In this document: in pieces, positions 22,616-33,959 of the stretch
Layout: every line of letters starts with the position of its first letter
Position numbering within the stretch: position 1 is the stretch's first letter
Source: Pseudocercospora fijiensis CIRAD86
Lineage: Eukaryota > Ascomycota > Dothideomycetes > Mycosphaerellales > Mycosphaerellaceae
Direction of reading: 5' to 3'
Length of the DNA stretch: 64,000 bases
Assembly (NCBI RefSeq): GCF_000340215.1
Contig: NW_006921541.1
Coordinates: 3,383,527 to 3,447,526, forward strand
Notes under the pieces: generated by a model
Databases searched by the model: none
Told to the model about the DNA's origin: nothing
What the model saw: only the letters and a program-made list of their open reading frames with translations
Position numbers and translations under genes: made by a program

Positions 22616-22924
22616 TATAAGAACCTAAGCAAGTGAAGTCTCCTATTATGCCTTAGCAAGCCTATATAACAATTATATAATGTTATTACGTATACTACGG
22701 TGCTGTCTCGCTAGCGTAAAGCCTACTTAGTATATACGCGGAAAAGCTTAGTCGCTCGTACGGATATACTCGGTTGCCGGCTCGGTATATATACTATCCG
22801 TACGTAGCCTAGTTAATAGTAAACGCTCTGCCCTGTTCTAAGAAAGGTACGGTTTAGTTCTACTTTCTACTACGGCGATTAGTAGAGGGTATTCTATACG
22901 TTGCTATATACCTATTTTCTTATA
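22616..22924 (+). repeat. Gypsy-1 left LTR
   Basis: 309 bp, starting TATAAGAACC (ancestral TG changed to TA) and ending TTATA (right copy TTACA). It differs from the right LTR only by transitions, as far as I compared by eye. Confidence 0.92.
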
Positions 22925-22959
22925 GTTCTAAACTGTCTACCCTTCGTAGCGGCCTATAG

Positions 22960-24370
22960 AACCCCGAAAGATAAACGTAAGTAATCTAAATACGCCGAGC
23001 GCGGGAAACGCGTAGAATAATGCCCTAGGAGCGCCGATAGTATTAGAAAACGACGTAGCGATATAATAAGACGAAGCCGAATATTAGGCGCGCCGAGAAG
23101 CGACCTACCTACGGCTCGAACGATTTCTAGCTAAGTAAGAAGTACTTAGGCTAGAAGTATAGGCTTAAGAAGCTAAGCGAGAGAATACGCGTCTTCGTGC
23201 CCTTAGGGACGCCGGCGATACGCTAGCTCCGAGTAGCGGTACTACCGGCGAGGGTCCTACGAGGACCCTATCCCTAGATAAGGACGAGGACGAGGAAGAA
23301 TTAGCTAACGAGTCGATTTAGAGGCCTAAATCTTAGAGAGCTAAATCTGTCTCGTATCGACTACCTTTTTCCGAAAGTGCGCTAAGCGTAGCTACTATAC
23401 CTAGTATAAGCTACGCAGTCGCTAGTCTTGCGGCTATTAAGCCTCGCCTAAAGGAACCTAAGCCCTTTAAAGGCGATATAATTAAGGAGTCGAGGCGATT
23501 CCTTCGAGAACTTTCTATTACCTTTATACTATCCGGAGCTACCTATTATACGGACGAAAGCAAGGTGCTTTATAGTATTATATATCTCGTAGGCGATACG
23601 TAGGAGCGATAGTATAATAAAAATAGCCTTAAGGACCTATAGAATTATACCTATTAGGACTTTAAAACCTTCTATCGGGACTACGTCGGGGACCCTATAA
23701 ACCGTATACTAGACGTAACCCTCGAGTATAAGGCAGCTCGTTAGCGTAAGGGATAGTTAGTCTAAAGCTTTGCCCTTAAGCTCGTAGTGCTCGAAGACTA
23801 ACTTAGCGACTATAGCGAGGAGTATAGGATCCGCTATCTCTTCGTTAAACTCTAGCCGGCGATTCGTAGCGCGATTATTAAATACTATATAGTGCTAACG
23901 ACGCGTTACGAACTCGTAGAGCTTACGACGCGTATCGAGACCCCTAATAAGCTATCTAGCAAACGTAAGGATCGTAACTATAATAAAACCGGAGGTAGTA
24001 AAGGCAAGAAGCGTCGATCTAATAGTTAGGCCTATAAGTAGTAGTTAAATTGCGACCGTAGCGTAGGCGGAAAGTATACGAAGGGCGATAACTCGTAAGG
24101 CGGGTATAATATTAGTAAGGTCGAATGTTATAGCTATCGCTAGAAAGGCTATTATAAGAACGCGTACCCGAACCGCTATTTCTAGAAAGACGACAACCCT
24201 ACGGTACGTAAGGTAGCCGCTAACGCTAAAGAGAAGAAGAACGACTCAAAGGCTAAGGAAAAAGACAAGGCATTTCCTAAGAGCTAGGGATAGGTACGGA
24301 ATCTTAACTAAGTAGCTTAGTAGTAGTAGTACCTACGGGACGCGTACGCGGAGCAATCGTTACGTAAGAA
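22960..24370 (+). pseudogene. Gypsy-1 Gag
   Basis: The frame contains the retrotransposon Gag core (EPKPFKGD, KVLYSIIYLVGD, ALKLVVLED) and a basic, Gly/Lys-rich nucleocapsid-like segment with a degraded CCHC (VECYSYR, then KGYYKNAY) near 24120-24170. RIP stops are frequent. Confidence 0.75.
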
Positions 24371-24379
24371 GGGAAAGTG

Positions 24380-27300
24380 TCCGTCGAATGCTTATTAGAT
24401 AATGCTACTAATATTAATATAGTATCTTAAGAATTCGTTCTACGATACTAGCCTTAGCGGATTATTAATACCGTACTACCTAGTACCGACAGTTTCTAGG
24501 GCGACTAAGGATACTACTATAGAGCGTATTATTTGCGCTTACGGATCGCCGACTCTATAGGCTAAGAACGTATTACTACCGGAGTGTTCTACGCTTTCGA
24601 GATATCCCTCCCTAATATTATTCTTAGTAGGCCTTAGAGGCGCGATTAAAAGGTAATCGTCGATAGCTCGACGGATGCCTAGACCTATAGGAACGAAGCC
24701 GTAGCGCGTACGATACGTATACGGGAACTATAGGAATTCTAGAAGGATATACGTAACGCTCTATATATATATACGATTAGCGTTCGCTAACTTCGCGATA
24801 TCGCTAAGGGTTCCTCCTTGCTAGAAGAATTTAAAGACTTCGAAGACGTCTTTACTATAATACCCGAAGCGCGACGTAAGCTCCCCGAAGATATAGAGTA
24901 TACGATCGACCTAATCCCCGGAACGAAGCCGCCTTATAAACCTCTCTACTATTCTTTAGGAAGAGAGCTTAGCGACCTTCGTAATTACCTAAGCTTAGCC
25001 TTAGAGAATAATTAGATCTAGCTTAGTATAAGCGAGGCGGGTACGCCGATCCTATTCGTACTAAAGAAGGATAGTAGTCTAAGACTCTACGTCGATTATA
25101 GGGGGCTAAACGAGATTACTATTAAAAATCGTTACCCCCTGCCTCTTATTAGCGAAACGCTTAATAGGCTTAAGGACGCCGAATAGTATACGTCCTTAGA
25201 CCTATAGGATACGTATTATCGTATCTATATTAAGCGAGGCGACGAGTAGAAGACTACGTTCCGTACGCGGTACGGGTACTTCGAGTATAAGGTAATGCCT
25301 TTTAGGCTTACTAATACTCCTACTACGTTCTAAGGATATATTAATAGGGCGTTAGCTAGCCTTATTAATATTTGCTATATCGTCTACCTTAACGATATTC
25401 TTATTTATAGCAAAACGCGAGAGGACTATATACGAGACGTACGCGCTATCCTTACGCGGCTCCGGAAGTTCGCCTTATATACGAATAGAAAGAAATGTTC
25501 CTTCTAGAAGAAAGAAGTCGAATTCCTCGGGTTTATCGTTAGTACCGAAGGCGTATCGATAGATTAGCGTAGGGTAAACGCTATTACTAAGTAGCCTCGC
25601 CTATTAACGCTAAAGGAGGTTTAATCCTTCCTTAGATTCTACAACTTCTATCGGAGGTTTATTCTAAATTACTCCCGAATCGTTATACCGCTAACTGCCC
25701 TATTAAAAGGCGCCGTAAATAGCCGGAAGCTAGGTTAGGTCTAGTAGGGCGAAAGCGAGGAGCAAGCGTTCCGCTAGCTAAAGGCTGCCTTTAGCTCGGC
25801 CTCGATATTACGATACTATAATCCTACGAAGCCCCTACGTATCGAAACCGATACCTCTACGTTCGCCTTAGTAGGGATTATATTACAATAGAGCGAAGAT
25901 AGGAATTAGCACCCTATTACCTTCTAGTTACGAAAAATAGTCCTAGCCGAGACGAATTATAAGACCTATAACTAGGAGCTCCTAGCGGTTGTCGAGTCCT
26001 TTAAGTATTAGCGCCCGTACCTCGACGGCGCTTAGTATACGACCTGCGTAGTTAACACGTTATCGACTACGCTAATCTTAAGGGCTTTATAAAGATAAAG
26101 TAGCTTATCGGAAAGTAGGTAAGATAGGCAACCTTCCTTATACCTTTTAACTTTACTATTAAACATCGGGCTAGTAAGCGAAATCTAGCCGATATACCTT
26201 CGCGACGTAGCGACTATAAAAGCGAGTCGTAGGCAGCGAACAATCTTCTCTCTATATTATAGTCGAAACTAGCTCTATAGTTAAATCTGCCCGAGGATAT
26301 CGAGCCGATTATAAAACGCATCTCTATTATATATATAGGGATGCGAGACGCTAGTATAGCGCTAGCGGAACGCAAGAGTTTTATTAGCAGTCCCGTAAGA
26401 GTAGCGGCTACTATCGTTAGGAATAACGGGCCCTACTACGAGACGCCTAATATAATCCTTAGTTTTGTACGTACTTTATAATAGCTAGAGTAAGCGAGAG
26501 GAGGAGGCTTATACGAGACAAGCTTACCGTCGGGTAGCTTAGGCTCTTTAAGTAGTTCTAACCTCCCGGCTAGCTATTTACGTCGTAGTAACCTTATCTA
26601 TTACGGCGATGCGCTATATATCCCTAAGGACTACGTATTACGTACGTAGCTAATATGTATATACTACGACGACCCTTTAGCTAGACACTTTAGTATAGCT
26701 AAGACTATAGACCTAATACGCCGAAAGTACTTCTAGCCGAAAATAGCCGAGGATATTGCGGCCTATATCCGTACCTATAGAATCTGTTAATAGTCGAAGG
26801 CGAAACGCTATCGCCTATATAGCGAGCTCGCTACTCTACCTATACCGACCCGACCTTAGTAAGAATTAACGATAAACTTTATTACCGATCTCCCGCCGAG
26901 TAAGCTCGGTGCCTACGTATATACTACGATCCTCGTAATAGTCGACCGCTATACGAAGATAAGCCTCTTTATCCTAACGACGAAGAAGTATATAGTAGTA
27001 GAACTCGCGGATATCCTTTAAAGGGAGGTAATTAGGCGTTTTAGAGTACTATTAGGCATTATTAGCGATCGTAGATCGCTTTTTACTAGCTAGTTTTAGA
27101 GCGACTTCTGCTTTAAAGCGTATATAAAGCGTAGGCTTAGTATAGCCTTCTACCCTTAGACCGACGGGTAAACCGAACGCGCGAATTAGACCCTCGAGCA
27201 ATACCTTCGATACTATTACTCTAAGAATTAGGATAATTAGGCTAAACTGTTGCCTTAGGCGGAGTTTGCCTACAATAATAGCGTTTATCCTACGTTGCGT

Positions 27301-27796
27301 ATAAGCCCCTTTAAGATGCTCTACGGCTTTAACCCTAATTTAATACTAAGCGTAAATAAGCTACTAGCTCGGGACGAGCTAACTAAGGGAAGGGCACTAG
27401 TAGCTATCGACGCTACGGAGCGACTACGACAAGTATATAAAACGCTTACGGAACGCTAGTAGAAAGTAGTAGAATACTAGGCTAAGTAATACAATGTATA
27501 CTATACTACTAAGATATATAGTATAGGTAACTTAGTCTTACTATCGACAAAGAATATTAGCTTAGATATCCTAAAGAAGAAACTTAGCCCGAAGTATATA
27601 GGGCCTTTCTGTATTATTAACGTAGTCGGAGCGTAGGCGTACCGCCTAGCACTACCGTTAAGTACGAAGATCTATAATGTTTTCTATATTTCCCTCCTCG
27701 AGCCTTAGTATAGGCGCAATAGCGAGGAATATAAGATAAGTATGCCCGTCGCTAAAGGTAATAAGTAGTAGGTAGAAACAATCGTAGCAAAGAAGA
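24380..27796 (+). pseudogene. Gypsy-1 Pol: protease, RT, RNase H, integrase
   Basis: The RT domain starts near 24818 (LEEFKDFEDVFTIIPEARRK), followed by [20 protein letters not shown]. The active site YLNDILIYS at 25386-25412 is a G-to-A change of YLDD. RNase H lies near 25800-26090 (LRIETDTSTFALVGII). The integrase has an HFSIAKT zinc-finger region near 26690, a core near 26880-27170 (ITDLPPSKLGA, ISDRRSLFTS), and VGPFCI-type C-terminal segments. A 64-codon stretch at 24818-25012 is still open. Confidence 0.85.
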
Positions 27797-27816
27797 TAGA
27801 CCCCGTAGTAGTTCGG
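27797..27816 (+). repeat. hAT left terminal inverted repeat
   Basis: 20 bp exactly complementary to 55611-55630. The same terminus recurs at 31697-31716 with one C/T difference (TAGACCCCGCAG). Confidence 0.92.
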
Positions 27817-28015
27817 TTTCCGAACTACTAAACGTATATAGTTTGGTTTCTTAGCGGCGAACTAGCTCCCTAGTTCCGGTTTGGTTTTTTCGAACTATAT
27901 AGATTCCTAGTTTAAACTAGAGACTGTATTGGTTTTACTATAAGGACACTCTTATTCGACTGCCGGCTACGATTGCCGGCTATAATAGTAACTCTGTTAT
28001 ATTTACTACGCTCTT

Positions 28016-28230
28016 TTACCGTTGCTAGGGCGTAGTTGCCGTTACTAGGGCGTAGTTGCTATTGCTAGGGCGTAGTTTTGCTACAAGGACACTCTTATTC
28101 GACTGCCGGCTACGATTGCCGGCTATAATAGTTACTAGGTTGTATTTACTACGCTTTATTACCGTTGCTAGGGCGTAGTTGCCGTTACTAGGGCGTAGTT
28201 GCTATTACTAGGGCGTAGTTACCGTAGTTG
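28016..28230 (+). repeat. hAT subterminal 20-bp repeats
   Basis: Two clusters of a 20-bp unit, TTGCCGTTACTAGGGCGTAG and variants, are separated by a repeat of a block that includes GCCGGCTACGATTGCCGGC. The same arrangement recurs in copy B at about 31914-32137. Subterminal repeats in hAT elements are usual transposase-binding sites (family knowledge); binding here is inferred. Confidence 0.75.
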
Positions 28231-28369
28231 CGAAAGCTTACCTATATAACGTTACGTAGGCGGTAACAATTAGGGCTTCGCGATATTCTTATACTTTTAA
28301 CTTCTTCCTCTATACCTATACCGATAATAACTACTATACGCTACGCCCCCGCCCCTTTCCCTTATAATA

Positions 28370-29790
28370 GTAAGAGAGAAGCGCGCCGCGCGCTAAATAG
28401 AAAATAGAACTAAAGACCGCGAGTTTGTTTTACCTAAGCGTCTAACTAAAAAGCGTAAGACTAAAGAGGAGTACTCTACGAAGAAGAATTCCGTACGAGA
28501 CCGCGAGAGAAAGGAGAAGATAGATAAGGATAAAAGAGCTAAGGATAAGAGAAGAAAGGCGCGGAATAAGGCATTCTATCGATAGCTAGCGCCTATAGAA
28601 AAAAGTAAAGGTTAGAATAAGAAGACAACCTAAGAGAAGGCTAAGAGGAGGAAAGAATTACGGCTAGTTTTCGAGCGTAAAGTTCTAGTAGCGTAAGTTA
28701 ATCTAGCTAGCGGCCGTAGCTAGTAGCTATAGCCGGTAGCCGTAGCCGGTAGCTATAGCCGGTATATTTTTCTTTACTACGTTAACTAAAAGCATTTAGA
28801 CCTATAGCCGCTATCTCTATCGATACGACCGATAGTAACGGAGATGTTTAGATAGCCGAGAACAATAATACTAGAGTTTAGGATACCGCGATAGAGCTTA
28901 ATACTACGAATAAAGGAACTAAAAAAAGCGAGGAGATACTATACGTCGATCTAGTAACAGGTATAGTCTTAGAGCCTAACGCTATAGACGATAAGCGCTA
29001 GGAATAAATCGAGTATAGTTAAAGAGACGAGATACTAGTAAAGGGCTAAGGTATAAGTCCTATTAATCTAGAAAATTATAGTTAAAGCTACTACGAAAAG
29101 CTAGTAAGGATTAGAATCGAGACTAGTCGTCTTTATATCCTCGATATAGAGTAGAAGTTTCTTTATTAGTATTAGAGCGAAGCCTTTACGTCTATAAAGG
29201 TAAAGTAGCTTGCGATTAATGCGATCGGGGCTAGGTATCTAAGGACGGTAGAAGTATTACTATAGGAGGAAGGGGTATAGGTAATTATTCTATACTCGGC
29301 ATATATAGCCGGCGTTCGTAGCCGGCAGATACTAACAGTTAAATAGAAAGCATTTCTCGAAGGCAGAGTGCTACTACTATATAAAATCTTTACTAAGGCA
29401 GAGAGGGCTTATATCCGGAATCTAAGCTACTAGTAGGATAGGTTAGCGTTAGAATTCTCTAAATCTCTATATAAGCCTCCGAAGGATTACCTATTTTAGC
29501 GATACGGCTTTATCTAGACTACTCCGTAGATACCCGAAGAAGCTCGAGCGCTCTTTAAGATCTTTACTAAGAAGCGGAAGGAGTTCGAGGATTAGGATTA
29601 GTTAATAGAGCTATTAGTTAGTCTTAGGTTTCGTAGTTAGACTCGGCCTAAGTATTTACTTATCGAGTGTCTTATACCGAAAGAGGATAGATTAAGACTA
29701 AAAACGAGCTTAGATTCGTTAGGTATAGTAGCTCGGTTCCGTTAGTAGGAGAGAGCCGCCGTATAGAAGGCAAAATTTAGGCAGTTAGGG
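28370..29790 (+). pseudogene. hAT ORF1, unknown protein (copy A)
   Basis: A charged N-terminal exon (RDRERKEKIDKDKRAKDKRR) is followed by an intron at 28693-28799 (GTAAGT..CATTTAG) that restores frame into PIAAISIDTTDSNGD. Further conserved-looking segments are EKLVRIRIETSRLYILDIE and ALFKIFTKKRKEFED. A second intron (copy B coordinates 33219-33266) contains TACTAAC. Both introns carry GCCGGCTA-type units. Stops lie at Gln/Trp positions. No family recognised; copy B equivalent at about 32280-33700. Confidence 0.6.
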
Positions 29791-30049
29791 TAGCTAGGAA
29801 AGAAATTCTAGTAGTTAGGCTAGCTAGGGTAGCTAGGAAAAAAAATCTAGTAGTTAGGTAGCTAGGAAACAAAAAAAAAGGTAGCTAGCTATTTACTACC
29901 TAGCTATTCCTAACGATACGATACTATAAAAGAAAGGGTATTTCCCTATAGCTACTAGTACACATCTACCACTCCTAAGTCCTAAGTCCTTACCTTACCG
30001 TACGAAACCTTAAAATATACCGACCGACATTGCATATATACTAGGCGCT

Positions 30050-31696
30050 ATACTAGGAAGGGTAATAACGAGACGATAGTCGAAACAGTCTAGTATACGA
30101 GCGAGATTGCGACAACGTCGAAAGGAGGTCGTATACTTACCTTCGAGCCTATCGAGTCCTAGACGACGATTAGGGCTAGATTTATCCTCTCCGAATCCTA
30201 GTAGTAGGAATTTATTATAGGGTACTACTACCTAGTCCTTACCTTTATAGAGTCTAAGTAGAAGGTTGTTCGGAGATATAAGAATATCGAGTATTAACCC
30301 GGAAATCTTCGAAAAGGCTAGCTAGGCGTATCTTTAGAAACCCGAGTATATAGAGCAGTTTAGTTAGTAGGTCTGTAAGATATAGTTCCCTTTATACTTA
30401 CGTTCGAAGGAGTGTAAACTCCGGAAGTACTCGATACGATAGGGGAGTAAGGAGCGAACGGATATATTCTAGAAGTTCTTTATAGAGGGGGCATTGTACC
30501 GTTATACGACTTCTCGACTTAAAGGTTAACTAGTAATTGTCTGTAACTTCTACGGTTTAATCTTAAAATACCTAAAACTAGGGGATAGGAACTTATCGCC
30601 TACGAACTATCTCTATTCTAAATAGTATCGGGAATCTTAAGGAGAGAGGAGAGTTAATATAGATATAGCGTTCTAGAAAGAGGTACGTCTTCTAAAATGC
30701 CGGCTATAGCTGCCGGCTATAGCTACCGGCTATAGCTACCGGCTATAGATTCCGGCTATAGATTCCGGCTACTTAAATCAACCGTAGAGGTCTAGCTAAT
30801 TATTATAGGCTATGCTTAAGGAAGCTCTAGGATTAAAGGCTACCGATTTCTCCCCCGAAGACTTTAAGCAACTAGTAAACGAAATGCTAGCTATAAACGG
30901 TCTTCCGGAAGACTTCTACGAAAGGGAGTCTATATAGAAGATATACCTATATCTTATAAACTACCCTCCCCTATTTCTCGGCGCGATAACCTAGCGTATT
31001 ATATTCGAAAAGAACAAAGAGGCTACGTTAGACGATATTTAGGAGATCCTCCGTAATACTCGCCGAGTAGCTATTACTATCGATGGCTAGTTAAGCCGGA
31101 CTATAAGAGCCTCCTTCCTCTCGATTATACTATACTTTATTAATTCGGATTAGAAACTCTAGGAACTTATAATCGGATTCCCTAAAATTCTAGGTTCCTA
31201 TACTAGTAAGGATATAGCGAAGCTTGTCTATACGGTAATAGATAGGGTTAGCGTAATAACGAAACTAATCTCGATTACTACGGACAACGCTAGTAATAAT
31301 CGAATATTGTATAAGGCGTTGTATATACAATTTACTCGCATATATCTTTAAAATTACTAATTGTATCGATAGGGTCGAGTATATAGAGGAGATTACAAGG
31401 TCTACAATCTAGCTTAATCTTCCGAATATTAAGCTCGCTACGATTCCGGATACGTACGACAATACGTACGATAATAACGATAAAGAGGAGCCTATTAATA
31501 GCCCTAGCCCTATTAAATCGGAGCCGACGTCGTTGCTAGTTGCATCCCTATAGAAGTTTCCCTACCTCGCTTATATAGTTCAAATCGCGATCCGAGCCCT
31601 CTTTAAGACGCTTAAAATTGCACTATTAAACGACGACTAATAGAAGATCCTAGATAAGGATAAAGCAAAGTCGAAAGTCGAGAAACTTATTATAGT
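30050..31696 (+). pseudogene. hAT transposase, truncated (copy A)
   Basis: Contains the first catalytic segment (AITIDG near 31070-31090) and TTDNASNN near 31269-31292, typical of the RNase H-like fold of hAT transposases. An intron at 30683-30808 (GTACGT..ATTATAG) holds six GCCGGCTATAG-like units. It is cut at 31696 by the terminus of copy B. Confidence 0.82.
30700..30776 (+). repeat. GCCGGCTATAG tandem array in transposase intron
   Basis: Six units of about 11-12 bp (GCCGGCTATAGCT and ACCGGCTATAGATT variants) lie within the transposase intron 30683-30808. The same array is present in copy B at about 34612-34688. Confidence 0.85.
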
Positions 31697-32279
31697 TAGA
31701 CCCCGCAGTAGTTCGGTTTCCGAACTACTAAACGTATATAGTTTAGTTTCTTAGCGGCGAACTAGCTCCCTAGTTCCGGTTTAGTTTTTTCGAACTATAT
31801 AGATTCCTAGTTTAAACTAGAGACTATATTAGTTTTACTATAAAGACACTCTTATTCGACTGCCGGCTACGATTGCCGGCTATAATAGTAACTCTATTAC
31901 ATTTACTACGCTCTTTTGCCGTTGCTAGGGCGTAGTTGTCGTTGCTAGGGCGTAGTTGCCGTTACTAGGGCGTAGTTTTGCTATAAGGATACTCTTATTC
32001 GACTACCGGCTACGATTGCCGGCTATAATAGTTACTAGGTTGTATTTACTACGCTCTATTACCGTTGCTAGGGCGTAGTTGCCGTTGCTAGGGCGTAGTT
32101 ACCGTTACTAGGGCGTAGTTGCTATTGCCGGGGCGTAGTTGCCGTAGTTACGAAAGCTTACCTATATAACGTTACGTAGGCGGCAATAATTAGGGCTTCG
32201 CGATATTCTTACACTTTTAACTTCTTCCTCTATACCTATACCGATAATAACTACTATACGCTACGCCCCCGCCCCTTTC

Positions 32280-33700
32280 CCTTACAATAGTAAGAGAGAA
32301 GCGCGCTACGCGCTAAACAGAAGATAGAACTAAAGACCGCGAGTTTGTTTTACCTAAGCGTCTAACTAAAAAGCGTAAGACTAAAGAGGAGTACTCTACG
32401 AAGAAGAATTCTATACGAGACCGCGAGAGAAAGGAGAAAATAGATAAGGATAAAAGAGCTAAGGATAAGAGAAGAAAGGCGCGGAATAAGGCATTCTATC
32501 GATAGCTAGCGCCTATAGAAAAAAGTAAAGGTTAGAATAAGAAGACAACCTAAGAGAAAGCTAAGAGGAGGAAAGAATTGCGGCTAGTTTTCGAGCGTAA
32601 AGTTCTAGTAGCGTAAGTTAATCTAGCTAGCGGCCGTAGCTAGCAGCTATAGCCGGCAGCCGTAGCCGGTAGCTATAGCCGGCATATTTTTCTTTAATAC
32701 GTTAACTAATAGTATTTAGACCTATAGCCGCTACCTCTATCGATACGACCGATAGTAACGGAGATATTTAGATAGCCGAGAACAATAATACTAGAGTTTA
32801 GGATACCGCGATAGAGCTTAATACTACGAATAAAGGAACTAAAAAAAGCGAGGAGATACTATACGTCGATCTAGTAACAGGTATAGTCTTAGGGCCTAAC
32901 GCTATAGACGATAAGCGCTAGGAGTAGATCGAGTATAGTTAAAGAGACGAGATACTAGTAAAGGGCTAAGGTATAAGTCCTATTAATCTAGAAAATTATA
33001 GTTAAAGCTACTACGAAAAGCTAGTAAGGATTAGAATCGAGACTAGTCGTCTTTATATCCTCGATATAGAGTAGAAGTTTCTTTATTAGTATTAAAGCGA
33101 AGCCTTTGCGTCTATAAAGGCAAAGTAGCTTACGATTAATGCGATCGGGGCTAGGTATCTAGGGACGGTAGAAGTATTACTATAGGAGGAAGGGGTATAG
33201 GTAATTATTCTATACTCGGTATATATAGCCGGCGTTCGTAGCCGGTAGATACTAACAGTTAAATAGAAAGCGTTTCTCGAAGGCAGAGTGCTACTACTAT
33301 ATAAAATCTTTACTAAGGTAGAGAGGGCTTATATCCGGAATCTAAGCTACTAGTAGGATAGGTTAGCGTTAGAATTCTCTAAATCTCTATATAAGCCTCC
33401 GAAGGATTACCTATTTCAGCGATACGGCTTTATCTCGACTACTCCGTAGGTACTCGAAGAAGCTCGAGCGCTCTTTAAGGTCTTTACTAAAAAGCGGAAG
33501 GAGTTCGAGGATTAGGATTAGTTAATAGAGCTATTAGTTAGTCTTAGGTTTCGTAGTTAGACTCGGCCTAAGCATTTGCTTATCGAGTGTCTTATACCGA
33601 AAGAGGATAGATTAAGACTAAAAACGAGCTTAGATTCGTTAGGTATAGTAGCTCGGTTCCGTTAGTAGGAGAGAGCCGCCGTATAGAAGGCAAAATTTAG
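32280..33700 (+). pseudogene. hAT ORF1, unknown protein (copy B)
   Basis: Near-identical to the copy A gene apart from RIP-type transitions. Its second intron, 33219-33266, is 48 nt and consists mostly of two CCGG-motif units, a TACTAAC branch site and TAAATAG. It splices in phase before KAFLEGRVLLLYKIFTKAER. Confidence 0.6.
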
Positions 33701-33959
33701 GTAGTTAGGTAGCTAGGAAAGAAATTCTAGTAGTTAGGCTAGCTAGGGTAGCTAGGAAAAAAAAATCTAGTAGTTAGGTAGCTAGGAAACAAAAAAAAGG
33801 TAGCTAGCTATTTACTACCTAGCTATTCCTAACGATATAATACTATAAAAGAAGGGGTGTTTCCCTATAGCTACTAGTATATATTTACTACTCCTAAGTC
33901 CTTACCTTACCGTACGAAACCTTAAAATATGCCGACCGATATTATATATATACTAGGCG

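Larger units (their letters stand above)
27797..31696 (+). repeat. hAT 5' segment, copy A (truncated)
   Basis: This 3.9-kb block is repeated in direct orientation at 31697-35608 with nearly all differences being C/T or G/A. It holds the terminus, subterminal repeats, ORF1 and the first part of the transposase. It stops at ATTATAGT inside the transposase gene, where copy B begins with a fresh terminus. Copy B runs through the same ATTATAGT (35601-35608) and continues. Confidence 0.9.

Noticed and set aside
28016..28230. CRISPR-like array
   Set aside because: The 20-bp units are adjacent or regularly mutated with no unique spacers, in a eukaryotic transposon terminus.
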